Source of the DNA: Agrypnia vestita
Taxonomy: Eukaryota; Arthropoda; Insecta; Trichoptera; Phryganeidae
Direction: 5' to 3'
Length of the DNA: 64,000 nt
NCBI GenBank assembly: GCA_016648135.1
Contig: JADDOH010002066.1
Location: 62,001 to 126,000 of the forward strand
In this document: positions 23,545-35,140 of the stretch, in pieces
Layout of the letters: every line of letters begins with the position of its first letter
Position numbering within the stretch: position 1 is the stretch's first letter
The notes under the pieces: model-generated
Seen by the model: only the letters and a program-made list of their open reading frames with translations
The model's database searches: none
Told to the model about the DNA's origin: nothing
Translations under genes and position numbers: made by a program

Positions 23545-23720
23545 ATCCTCGTTGCCCAGTGAGCATGACACTGGTTTCTCACACTGAGGGTTCCGGGTTT
23601 GATTCCCGATGAGGTCGCAAATAATCTACATGATGTATGAGTATGTTTGTGATGTGGTTCAATTCGGCAGTTTGGTCTCTAGACCTGTTGAAGCGTAGGT
23701 AATAAAAAATCAAATTAAAT
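23545..23720 (+). mobile_element. tRNA-derived SINE, family 1
   Basis: Head: TCGTTGCCCAGTGAGCATGA, CTGGTTTCTCACAC, B box GGGTTTGATTCCC. The body runs through ATCTACATGATGTATGAGTA to CCTGTTGAAGCG and a short A-rich end. It matches 2431-2603 on the other strand. Confidence 0.8.
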
Positions 23721-24000
23721 TTTCGTCATTGATTTTCTCTAGTTTCTAGTAATTCTTCAGTGAGGAGGAAATAAGGTACAATGTTTATATATTATATATA
23801 GATAAAGGGCGACATGTCCACAAAAATCTTATTTCAGCACCGGAAAATAGCCGGTAGCTGCGAGCTTTCATATTCTGTATAAATAAAGAGCAAAGCTTCT
23901 GATTATAATGCCATAACGGAAAACTCTCATTACGGTGTGGATCAAAAAAATATCGTTGATATTAAAATTATTTTAAAAATTAAAAAAATTAAAAAAAAGG

Positions 24001-24135
24001 CGGCCCTCGTAGCGCAGTGTGTATGAGACTGGCTTCTCATACCGAGGGTTCCGAGTTCGATTCCCGGTGAGGTCACAATTTAATCTATGTGATTTACTCA
24101 AGTCTGGGTGTTTTGTGATGTATTACTTGTAAAAA
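24001..24135 (+). mobile_element. tRNA-derived SINE, family 1 (best tRNA-like head)
   Basis: CGGCCCTCGTAGCGCAGTGT gives a clear A box, followed by GACTGGCTTCTCATACC and the B box GAGTTCGATTCCC. The head alone resembles a tRNA, but the 3' acceptor strand does not close on the 5' end, and the body (AATCTATGTGATTTACTCAA) is shared with the other family members. It is therefore a SINE and not a tRNA gene. An A-rich tail follows. Confidence 0.8.
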
Positions 24136-25446
24136 AAACAGAAAAAGATAAAGAAGTCGAATATATTCGAGTTGTGGTGGTAGTGAAAAAAGGACCGTGA
24201 AAAACAAAAATTAAAAGGTCTAAAATAAAAAAAACATAGAATATAGAGGATAGAACACATTGGGTCCGCAGAATTGTCTAAAAATATTATGATATTTCAA
24301 TATATATTCAAATATTAATAATAAAACTATCCTTTGAGAATTCTATTTTTCATCAATCAATTTAAAAACATTAAAACACTAAGTTTACGATCGCCCGCTT
24401 GTAATACACGTTTACCGTAGACACAAATCTCAAAATTCGATATTACGTTGAGGACGACCACTTGTCAAATGATACACGGCGTTGACCCTGGAACCAGTGC
24501 ACTCTAAACTTTTGAAATATAACTTGTTGATGTACAGACTTTTCTTAAATGTATTTGTTGATTTACGAAACTCGTAATTTTTTCAGAACATACATGTGAT
24601 TATGTTATCTTCAAAATGTTCATAATATATTTCTAATTCATACATTAATATAATACGAAAACTATGTGTTAGAATCGTGATGAAATTTTGAATGTTAATT
24701 GTTTAAAAATAATAAATTAAATTACGTAAATTCTTAAATATTTCATATTATATATTCATTATATACATATTAACGCATAACTACCTCACAAAACAGAAAT
24801 TATTTTTCATTTTTTTAAAGGGGTTATCGTCAGTACAATATTAAATTACTAAAATGAGATAAACATTAAAAGTTTATAATGACAATTAAATAAATTATAG
24901 TAAGAAGATAAAAATAACAAATAAGGGTTACCTAAAAAGAAAGGTGATAATAAATAAAATAATACCTACACTAGAAAGTTACAACATATCTATATATATT
25001 TTCAGTAACATACATAGTCTCATAATTAATAATTTTAATATTTAATTTATTTTAATTTATTTAAATGTATATGCGTAACATGTGTTTCTTCCGTTTTGAT
25101 AAAAGGGTATGTCGTCATAATTTATGTATTGGAATAAAATTCGCGTCTTTTTTTCATTCACCCGCTACTAATAAAATACAGTGTCGCGCAGTTTTATCAC
25201 AAAAAAGAAGTTTTGTCATAAAAGTCCGGGAGGATTTCCTCCTGTAATTCTCCGCTCGGGACCATTATGTATTGCTACAAACTTATCATATTTGCACACC
25301 TGTACACAGTCCGTACAGTAAAGTTCTCAACTTGTCCAAACTTGTATAAAAATAACCATATTCTTCTCTACATTATATCTCTTGTGTTTTATTATATCTT
25401 TCGCGTTTTTTTCTGAATAATTTTTGGTTTCTAACAATATTTTTTT

Positions 25447-25775
25447 ATGTATGTTCTAAGAACACATTATCATTATCATTATCAGCTGCGAAATCTATGT
25501 GCACTAACTAGTTGATGAGAAAATACTACAGATGTCTCTGACGAGAAAATACTAACAGAGACTATTAAAATATACGGAAATTGGATGATGATGTGGTGAT
25601 AACGTGTGGATGATCTTACGATGGAATTGGTGAACGTTGAATTGTGTAGAGTTGCGTTGCACATAAGCCAGACAGGCTGTTAGCCCTGAGTCATAGTATA
25701 AAGAGACTTCAAAACACGTTTCTCACATATAAATATCTCCATCTCTGTGAGATTTTTATAATTTATCTTAATTTA
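25447..25775 (-). mobile_element. MITE-A copy
   Basis: On the minus strand from 25775: TAAGATAAATTATAAAAATC, TCACAGAGATGGAG, then AACGTTCACCAATTCCAT and GATCATCCACACGTTATCA, the signature of the MITE-A family (also at 34833, 38690, 40450, 45115, 61740 and 62900). The far end, ATGTATGTTCTAAGAACACA at 25447, matches the outer terminal repeat. No coding capacity. Confidence 0.7.
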
Positions 25776-25784
25776 GTCAGTTTA

Positions 25785-26065
25785 AAAGGGCCCTAGTTAT
25801 TTATAATATTCAATTAACTATTAACACTTTTTCTTATTTCTAAAATTTCTAATTTATCAAACTGTGATTCTGTTAATGTGTATGTAAAATTTGAAAACAT
25901 TTATTCATATCAAAAGAATGATCCATAGCCAAAAGATCGTTTGATTCGTCAAAATTTGGAATAATTATTGCTACTTAAACACCTAAAGTTTTACATTAAA
26001 ATTAAATAGATTAACAGTTTGGTAAATTAAAAATTTTGAAAATAAGAAAAAGTGTTATTTTATTT
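25785..26065. pseudogene. inverted pair of Penelope-like C-terminal fragments
   Basis: The minus strand of 25785-25930 reads MDHSFDMNK, then FQILHTH, and after a one-base shift ESQFDKLEILEIRKSVN. The plus strand of about 26005-26060 reads FGKLKILKIRKSV. Both match the fragment at 56740-56880. An H-x-F-x-I block with ILH and then LE-x-x-EI-x-K is typical of the C-terminal part of Penelope-like proteins with a GIY-YIG endonuclease. The two copies face away from each other. Confidence 0.5.
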
Positions 26066-26354
26066 ATTTATATTATTTAATAAACACGGCTAAGTAGCCT
26101 ATTACCTACTATGCTTTTATACATAATATTAATACAACAAAATATGTGTGTAAATTATAGAAATAAAATTATATATCAGTGTAGAAATGGACAAAAAATA
26201 AAATGTAAAAGAGTAGAGATATTATACAATAATATAAAACACACGAATGATGGAAAAATTTGAAAACATAAAGAGTAAAAATATAATAGGTACAATATAA
26301 CACATGAATAATAGAAAAATTTGAAAACACGAAAATCGCGTTACACTAAATACA

Positions 26355-26610
26355 TAAATATCGAGGTCCTTTTTACAAATAGTTAAGTTTTAAATTTTTT
26401 TCATGTGAGTAATTACTTAAATATTATTCATTTCCCATATATAATTTTATTTTGATTGTCTATACTTCGATTTTTGATTTTTAATTTGTTAGTATAAAAT
26501 TGTATCCTGACGAACGGGCCATGGGCTCTGAAACATGTTGAAATTTTTCAATACAAAACTGAAAAAAAGTTTGTTTTTATTAATTATTAATATATTAATG
26601 TCACCAAAAA
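26355..26610 (+). mobile_element. Penelope-like 3' terminal region with hammerhead-like motif
   Basis: Starts at GAGGTCCTTTTTACAAATAG, shared with 49345 and with the complement of 56715-56740, where it directly follows the C-terminal coding remnant. It continues through TCTATACTTCGATTTTTGAT (shared with 49410-49430) to the hammerhead-like motif and ends near ATTAATGTCACCAAAAAATT. The order C-terminus, spacer, ribozyme motif, end is consistent at three loci. Confidence 0.6.
26505..26541 (+). ncRNA. hammerhead-like motif H6
   Basis: CTGACGA (26507-26513) is followed by AC, then GGGCC-ATG-GGCTC, T, GAAA (26530-26533), ACATGT and T. Stem I is reduced to TC/GA. Stem II has five pairs including one G-T. 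Confidence 0.45.
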
Positions 26611-26634
26611 ATTATGTTGTTTAGTATGCGAGTT

Positions 26635-26720
26635 GTATTTTTACTACCGCCACCTGCAGTCGAACGCTTTGTCATTCCCATAATTGAACACAGATGTCAC
26701 TATTGATAATTTCATATCCA
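26635..26720. repeat. dispersed repeat shared with 62215-62290
   Basis: TTTTTACTACCGCCACCTGC is the near complement of GCAGATGGCGGTAGTAAATA at 62260-62280. The shared segment is about 30-40 bases with further scattered similarity outward. Nature unknown. Confidence 0.4.
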
Positions 26721-27639
26721 TATTATGATGCGAGTTTTTAAACGTCATTTAAACGCCATACAACGCTGAGAGTTGGAATTATGGAGAATATAGCTACGTA
26801 CAAAAATGTTAAGTATTTCGTGCTGCAGAATAAATATTTTTTTTATATTTTATAATTCGCATCTTACCAGTGGCATTGTCCATGCTTCATGTTGGCCATA
26901 GGTTTTGATGGCTGCCATCATCATCCTTAGCTTCTTCAACACCAACATCCAACTCTTTCCATGCCCGTTGCTGGTGTCGTGGGTTCACTGTGTGCCCTTC
27001 CGGTCCGAGATCTCTTTTTTAGTAAATTTGTTATTTCCTCCTGTCATTCAGGATTGTTTCCAGATTTTTGCAGAGATACTCGATTATATGTAGTTATTAT
27101 TGATTTAGGATCTTGTAAGAATATTTATTTGAAAAAAAATTAAAGAACTGATTTTCATTAAAAAATTGAGAAACACTGTCTTTTGCTAGCGCACAAAACC
27201 TGTAAGAACTTTTATTAATATGAGTCCGTCAGTAATTTTCTAGATGGGGCGCTTTAGGGAGACAAAGTTTCTTAAACTTTTCCATCAAGGTTCACCTACC
27301 CTGCCGTTCTTGTCGTGCATCCAACACAGATATTAAACTGTGATTAACTACGTGTTGCTTCAATATTCCGTTTTGTTACAAAGCATTGAGACGAAATGGA
27401 GGAGGATTAATTTTAACAGACAATAAAATAGATAAATAAAGTTTGATTTATAAAATATTTAAAAGTTTTGTGGGTATTAATTAAATATTTGAGTGTTTCC
27501 AAGACTTGGGTAGCAATTTATGTCAAAATATATTTATTTAATCAGGAAAATGTCAAAGGCCTAGATAAAAACCTATTTTTATAATAATACATTTTTAACG
27601 TTTTTCAATATGGTATCACTATTTGCCAGGGCTCTAAAA

Positions 27640-28150
27640 GAACCCGTGTTTAAAAACAGATTGCACTTTTTCTCGCTGGGTTCATCCCAGATCACTGTCG
27701 TCGTAGACTGTTGGAGTCAGCTCTTCTCGTCCTAAGGTTCTTCTATCCTGGATAATGTCACCCAATGCGTGCCTATGCATTCGGCTATCCCTTTGCACCA
27801 CCAATGAATTTTTTGGTCTTCTCTGGATGTAATTCGGGGAAGATCCTTGGAGATCGCCTGGTTAACAATATGATCTGGTGCTCTGCGTCCAACGTGGCCA
27901 CACCATCTCAACTGCCTTTCCTTCATCCTCCCATTGATGTGTGTGACGCTCAGGCCTCCACGAATGCGTGAACTGTTTATTCTGTCTATTTAAGACACTT
28001 CACAGGACCGTCTATTGTAGGTGCTTTGCATGGTCCAGTAATCTAAGCCATTGACGAGGGTAGGTCTGACAATTGTCTGGTGTACTGTCTCTTTTAATTT
28101 AAATGGCATTTTATGATCACATGAGACTCCCATCATGGATCTAAACTTCA
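27640..28150 (-). pseudogene. RTE-like LINE C-terminal fragment
   Basis: On the minus strand the coding remnant reads MMGVSCDHKMPFKLKETVHQ, TIVRPTLVNGLDYW and SLDD-like blocks, then IDRINSSRIRGGLSVTHI and KERQLRWCGHVGRRAPDH, ending WVTLSRIEEP. In RTE and related LINEs the segment after the polymerase is IYKT-IIRP-x-LLYG-x-ETW followed by RLRWFGHV-x-RR; this copy shows both. Stops and shifts (for example before IDRINSS) make it a pseudogene. The plus-strand 68-codon frame over it is a shadow. Confidence 0.75.
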
Positions 28151-29168
28151 TCCATCACACACTAATGCAAAATCTATATGCCATTTTTAAAGACATATTT
28201 CCAACGATGCCTATCAAACTTTCGGATAGATTTATCGAGTAGTTTTGTTTTGATAGCTGTTGAAAGTAAGCACGTTTGTATTTGTTTGAAATCATAAACA
28301 AACAGTTGGTTAGTCACAGAGCAGTACTTGGCTAATTGATGAAAAAACGACTCCATTCGCTCTTTCACCATAATAATGCACAATTACTTGTTCGAAATGG
28401 TCACAGAAAAATTGCTCAATTTATAATAAAAATTGTTGCCTCATACACCATATTCTCTAGATTTGTATTTTATTAAAAATGTGAAATAATAAAAAAATGT
28501 TTAATACTTCTTACCTAACATTATTTATTTAATTTTTGAAATAAGGGATACACTGAATTGAAGTAACAGCCATACTCTACAATCTAACATCCTATATATT
28601 AAAATATCCTATATATTGAAAAAAACAGATATACCTATATGGGACAAAGGACTACGCAGATTTACAATTCACAGTAGTGAAGAGATGGAGAAAAAAGGAC
28701 TATTGAGAATTAATTAAGACTAAAAAAATCAACAATTGAATGAAAATTAAATATTATATATATACGAGTATGTCATATATATCTAAGCCTGAAACGTTCT
28801 CTCTAAGGTGTACGGGTGTGCGACCGCATGCTCAAAAATATTTGTCCGCATACATGTTCCTAACTCCCGCGCACAGAAATAAATATATGAAACCAGATTT
28901 AGGTTTGTCTTAATAGACCGAACATTTACCAACATTTTATCAATGATTTACGTATTTTACTCTAATGGTATGAAGCACTTAAATTTGGAAAAATTATTGT
29001 GAAAGTAACTTATGTATAATTACTTCCTAATCAGGTCTGTACTTTCTTTGGAGGCATAGTGAAATACGAGTGCAAAAAATTAGCGCACGTATTTAATTTG
29101 TATACAATTTATTGCTCCGATGAGTTTATAGTTCACATACATAAGAGAAAAAATTTTTGGTCATGAAA

Positions 29169-29240
29169 TTTTTGCCTCTCTCCCCAAATAAAAGGTGGGC
29201 GAAAAGCGTCCACGCTTATATTTGGAGAGTGAGGCAAAAA
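29169..29240. repeat. 72 bp hairpin
   Basis: TTTTTGCCTCTCTCCCCAAA at 29169-29188 pairs with the complement of 29219-29240 (TATTTGGAGAGTGAGGCAAA), with about two mismatches over 22. The loop is 28 bases. The size is compatible with a short MITE or a pre-microRNA-like foldback; nothing distinguishes them here. Confidence 0.6.
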
Positions 29241-29339
29241 AAGCGCCATCTTTTAGTGAGTTTATTAACTAATTTCCCATACAAAATTTTGATTAATTAT
29301 TTGTGATCAATTTATTGATTAATTAGTGATTAATAATTG

Positions 29340-29465
29340 ATTCATGAATTGTCATCCAGAATACATCAGGGTGCAAAATTTCAGCTCGATTGGACATTGG
29401 AAGGCGAGTGAAAATCCGTCCAGACAATGAGACAAACAAGTGAAGCAAACATAAGCGTGGTAAGA
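29340..29465 (+). repeat. dispersed repeat B
   Basis: Contains TGCAAAATTTCAGCTCGATT and GGACATTGGAAGGCG, then CAGACAATGAGACAAACAAG and AGCGTGGTAA. Same order at 37310-37455 and, more diverged, at 55760-55860. Probably the end of a transposon; the family was not identified. Confidence 0.6.
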
Positions 29466-30099
29466 TTTGAGAGAGCGTTGCTAGCCAGGCCGGGATTTCC
29501 GATAGTCAAACAAAAAATACAGACAGCTACATTTTGAAATGCCTCGTTATGAATAATGGACGCATAATTTATTGTTTATTTCTCACAATGTTCGATAAAA
29601 TACAGACGTTAGATATACAAACGAGCGATGCTCGCTTCTACCGCACTCTTGCATCCCGCTACACGGGTTCCGTGTGTTAATTAATCCGATTACTCATTTA
29701 ACGAAACGTAAAAATTGTATTCGCAAAGCGTGGGAAAGATTGACCCAATCGATAAAATCAAACGGACTTAATTAATAACAACATGGGAATGTTGCATACT
29801 CCGCTGTGCGCATCGCCGAGACAATGGTCCCATTCAACAGTACGGCGCTGTATACCTACTGCACGGTGTGTAGAGGGTTGGTTGGCAACCATCGTGTGGG
29901 TAGATACCGGGTGGGTGGGACGTCACTGTATTTGCAATTTTTATTTAACGGTTGGATCTGAAATAAGACTGTTAGGGCTTGGCGTAAAAAAATATTTTCC
30001 AAACCCTTTTCACAGATAAATTTAATAATTCTGTAAAAAATAACAGCAACTTGATGTTCTGGCTGATTATATTTTATAATCTCTAGTTTTCTGCTACAG

Positions 30100-30245
30100 T
30101 CAGATAAAACCCAGACTGCTGTCCAGAAACACTAAAATTTTGGTGTACCAAAAGCTCACTAGACCAGTGGTCACACGCGCAGCTGAGACATGGGTACTGG
30201 ACTGTGAGGAGCAAGCGGGAACTGGACGTCTTTGAAAGAAAATGA
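30100..30245 (+). pseudogene. RTE-like LINE fragment
   Basis: The plus strand reads LLSRNTKILVYQKLTRPVVT, then RAAETWVLDCEE, then GRL and FERK after a shift. This is the K-x-x-IYK-x-LIRPV-x-x-YG-x-ETW block found just after the polymerase domain in RTE-type LINEs. It stops abruptly at about 30245, where a different LINE fragment begins. Confidence 0.6.
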
Positions 30246-30254
30246 GATGACAGG

Positions 30255-30800
30255 ATGAAGATGAATAAGGATTTTCATTCCTACAATACAAGAGGAAGCG
30301 ACATCATAAAACTATCAAAGAAAAAGAAAAACACCTCACAAAATTGTATGATGTATAAAGGTATAAAAATCTTCGATAGCCTGCCAAAGGAAATTCAAAA
30401 CATGGAGAATATAAAGAGTTTTAAACTGGAGTGCAAAAATTTTATTATAAAAACTTTTTTTTTATATATATTTATTAACTTTTTGATATTTATTACATTA
30501 TACATATGCCAAACTGCACAGCAGTTTTACGGCATGGTTGCCTTCAATATTTGACAATAATTTTTATTTTATAATGAAGATAGTAGGTCACTATCGAGTG
30601 TTGCATGTTTTTTTACAAGTGATACATGATATGTAATTATAAATTAATGTAAGATTAGGTACATAGCTTTATATATATTATTTTAGCTTGTAATTTGAAT
30701 GATTAGATGGAATGCAATATGTCTAAATGAAATCATATATTATTAGCCCACACAACATTATGTGTGGAACTAAATAATTAAGATAAATAAAATAAAAGAA
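30255..30800 (+). pseudogene. LINE C-terminal fragment with 3'UTR
   Basis: An open frame of 99 codons reads FHSYNTRGSDIIKL, then MMYKGIKIFDSLPKEIQNME and IKSFKLECKNFI. The YNTR motif, then G-x-K-x-(F/Y)-(D/N)-x-LP and FK-x-x-x-K, is the common ending of CR1/Jockey-like ORF2 proteins. A 3'UTR of about 240 bases has a hairpin at about 30746-30767 (CCACACAACATTATGTGTGG) and ends in an A-rich tail at 30780-30808. The start Met of the frame is not meaningful; the copy is 5'-truncated. Confidence 0.65.
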
Positions 30801-30999
30801 AATAAAACTTTTGAGTCATATCTTTGTGCAAATGGACAGATTAGGGACCTATTTGGACCGATTAGGGACAATGGACATCAGTGCAGATTCATACCCACCG
30901 GAATCTAATCTCCACCCCACTCCTCACTCAGCCCTACAGTCTTAAGTGAAGTATTAGTAACATTATTGAAGATAAGATAAGACGTTAACATCGAAGAAG

Positions 31000-32640
31000 T
31001 TCTAATTGTTATAAACAAATAGTGAAAGTAAACAAAATTATCATTTTTTAATATATTTTTTAAAATGGTCTTTCACCGAGTTACTAGCTATTTCTGATAG
31101 CTCAAGAAAATTTCGAATAAATAAAAATAATGTTGGTTATTGTTTTAAATTGAATATCCATGCTCTTCTAACAGCAAGCAAGTGTTACGAAAAATAAATA
31201 AAAATGGCTTAAAAATAAACCCACCCACTAATGTATCTACGCACGCTCATCTTGACCTTTTATTTTATTTTTATCTCGAGCGATTACTGTCACTTAATGG
31301 CCCTTGAAAATGAGCATAAGAAAATTGTAATAAAAATTATTTATTTTACACTCTATTAATATTTTATTTGGCGACCCATTTATGTGTTGGTTAATTAATT
31401 ATCATAATTAATTATAATTCAAGGTTTTCTAGTTTGAGTGATTTTGTTGTGGAGAAATATTCATCACAACATATATGGATGCTGCAATGAAGAGGGGTCT
31501 AAGATGAAATTTGAATGTATTAGAATATTTACTGAATAAAATTTCGACCTTAAAAATGTCCATTCGTAACGTTTTTGTAAAAGGGTTCAGTTGGGAGCAG
31601 TTAGAAAATTTCCCTTCATTTTTTATAAACAATCGTTAGCTTTATCAGATTAAGAAATCCGTATGCTGCATCATAGATATTTTATTTATTTATAAGTATA
31701 GGTCTTGTGACAAGTTTTTTAAGTTTACGCCCAGTACGCCCAACTCAATTGCAAGCTTATATGAAAAGACCTATACATGACCTTTTTTCTGTCTGACAAA
31801 TGTGCAATAGAGCTCCACCAGAATGGATAAGAAACAGCCATTTTTTTCGACAATTTTAAAATTAAATAATTGGTTTATATATACCTTAACGAGTATCATA
31901 AAAATTAAAACAATAAAAGTTTATTAAAATAATTAAAACTCTGAAAAAATTCCAATTGGAATGTCTTGCCTACTAGATTACGAAGGCTGCCTTGTCCAAC
32001 CGGAATCCAGAAATTCAGAAGTTTCTGTTATATTCAAACATTAGGTTGGTTATTAATGGGTTTACGAGGAAATTTTTTGGGTCTCGTTTTCCTTGTTATA
32101 ATTTAGTTAAAAGTAAAATATAAATGTTTAAGTTCAAAATTATTTGTAATTAAATTTGTAATTAATTTGTAATAAAATTAAAATGTATGTTTTGTAGTAT
32201 CAGGGATTAATTGTGTCTAATTTCTGTAGCACCATCCCGCGCTGTTGCAAATATCTTCGGTTAAGTGCTTACTGAGTCACCATGTATTGAAAGCATAGAG
32301 CCTTCGACACGGCTTATAAAATACGGAAGAAAGTCGCCACTGTTATATTGGTCTGTAAAGAACAATATCGCTCGTGCAGTTGGATGGTGGATAATACCTT
32401 AGAAAATTAATTAAAATATGTAGTAAAAGCGATGTTTTGTATAAAGGTAATTGTATAATCCATTCATTACTACAGTGTGCTCGGGAGATAAGTGAAGGAA
32501 AGCCATACGCTAATGCAAATAAGGGCGCAGTTAGCAATTTCAATTAAGCAGAGGTACATTTATACTTTGGAGACCTCCACAATTGTGAGAAGAGGTAATA
32601 TTTTAATGAATGCAGCCAGCGCTTGCATAATAATATCAAT
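31000..32640. other. A+T-rich stretch with no gene seen
   Basis: No coding, SINE or terminal-repeat structure was recognised. Small frames at 31429-31632, 32343-32543 and 32492-32734 lack any family resemblance; the last one runs into the MITE at 32674. Confidence 0.45.
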
Positions 32641-32673
32641 GTTGGTCTATTTAGTTAAATTGCTAACGGTGCA

Positions 32674-33150
32674 TATACAGGGTTATTTGGAAAACATTAA
32701 TAACCTCGGAGGACTATATTCTTGCTTTAATTAAATGTCGAAAATATTCAAGCAACAGTGATCTAATGTCAATAGTCACGGAGATAAGCGACATCTACGT
32801 TTGTTTTTTTTTTCAATATTTCATTTCAGTAACCTTATCGAATATGAACAATTCATTCCCTTCAATTCAAGTCAAATAAAATAAAAACCTTCGAATTTTT
32901 TGCACGGTTTTTATTATTTTATTTAACTTGTATTGAAACGAATGAATTTTTCGTAATCGATATAAGTAACGTTAGTTCAATGTTTAATAAAAATGAAGAA
33001 ATATTGAAAAAAATGCAAACTTAGATATTGCATAACGCCATAACTATTGATATAAGTTCATGGCTGCTTAAACATTTTCGACTCTTAATCAAAGCAGGAA
33101 TATAGTAGTACTGCGAGGTTTTCAATGTTTTCCAAACGACCCCGTATATA
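32674..33150. mobile_element. foldback MITE of the TACAGGG type
   Basis: The left end TATACAGGGTTATTTGGAAA pairs with the complement of the right end (TTTTCCAAACGACCCCGTAT), and pairing continues inward through AACCTCG, AGTACT-like and ATATTCTTGCTTT parts for about 55 bases. Length is about 477 bp. Inner motifs (TTTCGACTCTTAATCAAAGC, ATTGAAAAAAATGCAAACTT) recur at 3786-4018 and 55300-55640. No coding sequence. Confidence 0.75.
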
Positions 33151-34639
33151 TTAAGTGTTTTTATTTTTATCTTTTTCTCTTCTGTTTTATTGTCTTTTTT
33201 TATTATTTATTAATTTCATGTTTTTTTTGTTCTTATGCTTAATATGTTTGACATATAATTTTAAATAACTGTTACACAGCAAAAAACTACACCAGCACTC
33301 AGGAACGGGGCCAAGGGCTACTTGAGTGGCAAATACAAAAAAATTTAAAAAATAATATAAATAATATTTTTGATTACAGAAAAAAAAAAAGAATAATCCG
33401 AAGACAAATGTTATCAAAATAATTTTGAAGAAACCCCAAAGATTAAGAGCAGCAAGTTTATTCATTTGAAGTTAATACAGTTGACATAATTTAAAATAAA
33501 TATTCTATATTACAAATATTTAAAGAAAAGAAACATTAATTTACTAATGTGTCACGCGAACAGATATGGAAATTATATAAAAATTTCTAAATTTAGTACC
33601 ACATATTTTCAAAATGATTTTCTATATATATACAGGTATACTCAACGTCAATAATTTACCTACCTAATTAAAAACAATAATAATTACAATAAATTCAAGT
33701 ACAAGTTAAAGTCTCACTTCAAGAATATGCAATAAATATTGCTACATTTTTTTATATACCTACCTTTAATTTTCATATTTTATATACCTATAAACCTCAT
33801 TGTCTGTTATCATATACAACCAATATCTTGCACTACTTACCTGCTTAAAAAATTAAACTTAGGAATTCTTTTGTAATTTTTTTTTTTATTGATATAAATT
33901 TTTCCCTTGTAAGTGATTATCCCTCACCACATCCTAGAACCTTGGTTCTTTTTGGTGACATGTAACGTATATAATAATTTCCTTATTAATATCTATTGAT
34001 TATCAATGTTGTAAAAAATTCATATGTATTTAAATTAAAAAAATATAAGATCGTAGGATGTATAAATGATCACGCTATTTTGAATGGAATTCATTAATCT
34101 ATTGCAATAAAAATAGACGAAATGCAATAAAAATAATATTATAATTTTTTTATGAATATATGTAAGTATGAATTTTCAACAGACAATTTAAAAGCTTATT
34201 TTAGTGAAAGCCATATCTGAATCATCACTGCCATCTATTGACAATGTGTCAAAGCGCGAAATTTAAAAAAAAGCAATTAATCAAAATTTTGCACATTTAT
34301 CAATATTGCAGGTAGAAACCTAATTAAATAATTAACTTTTATTTTGACTGCAGTTTCAGAAGCTGAGAACACTAGACTGATGTGGCGAAAATGGAATACT
34401 CAGGTAAATGTAGCTAATAGCAAATGTGTGAAGTAAGAGTAAAAAATAAAACAAATAAGAAATGATGTAAAGCTGATGTTAGTGGAATGAAAATGAAAAA
34501 GGGCCGGTTGCGTCAACTTAGTTCATAGTAATTTTTCGTTTAAAGCATAGTTTTTTGCGGTTTCCACCAATCAAACAACACATTTTCGTAAAAAAATGAT
34601 GCTTTAAGCAAACTATTATACTTTAAAATGATTCGATAC

Positions 34640-34760
34640 AACCAAAGCTTTATCAAATAATTAAAATTTTTATTTATCTCACTTTAATCCTATGTAATTT
34701 GTATGTAAAATTTATAAACTCTTGCTTTTATCAAAATATGATTTGTTTCCAAAAGTGACA
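34640..34760 (-). pseudogene. Penelope-like C-terminal scrap
   Basis: The minus strand contains a frame with FDKSKSL, a stop, then ILHTNYIGLK, matching the ILHTNYTES part at 56740-56880 (the nucleotide sequence ATTTTACATACAAATTA is shared). Only about 40 codons are traceable. Confidence 0.4.
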
Positions 34761-34832
34761 AGAAAAATCAGAATAATTATTTCTTTTTAAACATTTAATA
34801 AGTTATATTTTTATATGTACGTATGTTATAAG

Positions 34833-35140
34833 AACACAGTTACTGGATTATATTCCCAGAGGGATGATGAATTAATTAAGATAAATTATAGTAGTCTCAC
34901 AGAGTCGAGGCCTTAAATAATAAAAACCTGTGTCGAAGTCTTTTTATACGACGTCCCATTCAAATAAATGAATGATTATCAGATTTGAACAAACATAGAA
35001 CTTTCAAAATTTGATAATGTGTGGATGTTCTTACGTTGGAATTGGTAAACGTTGCATTGTATAGAGTGATCACTTAAGCCAGCTTACAGACTTCCACACG
35101 TTTTTATCATATTTAAAGCTTCGTCTCCGAAAGACTTCTT
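34833..35140. mobile_element. MITE-A copy with both ends
   Basis: The left end AGAACACAGTTACTGGATTA, GAGGGATGATGAATTAATTA and TAAGATAAATTATAGTAGTC leads in. The inside has GATAATGTGTGGATGTTCTT and GGAATTGGTAAACGTTGCAT in inverted sense relative to the 38690 copy. The right end has AAGCTTCGTCTCCGAAAGAC. Ends are inverted with respect to each other, as expected of a DNA-transposon MITE. Confidence 0.7.

Noticed and set aside
24001..24080. Functional tRNA gene
   Set aside because: The promoter boxes are good, but the acceptor stem does not close and the downstream body is shared with other SINE copies.
26880..27095. Possible LINE 3' fragment on the minus strand
   Set aside because: Balanced composition and a GATGATGATGGC stretch suggested an RTE tail, but no characteristic peptide block could be read in any frame.
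29783..30019. 78-codon plus-strand frame in a G+C-richer segment
   Set aside because: No motif, and Cys/Trp-rich composition that follows from base content. It could be part of a non-coding element, but no boundary could be set.
33187..33465. 92-codon open frame on the minus strand with Phe and Tyr runs
   Set aside because: The runs are made by polyA/polyT tracts. No signal, domain or codon pattern supports a gene.
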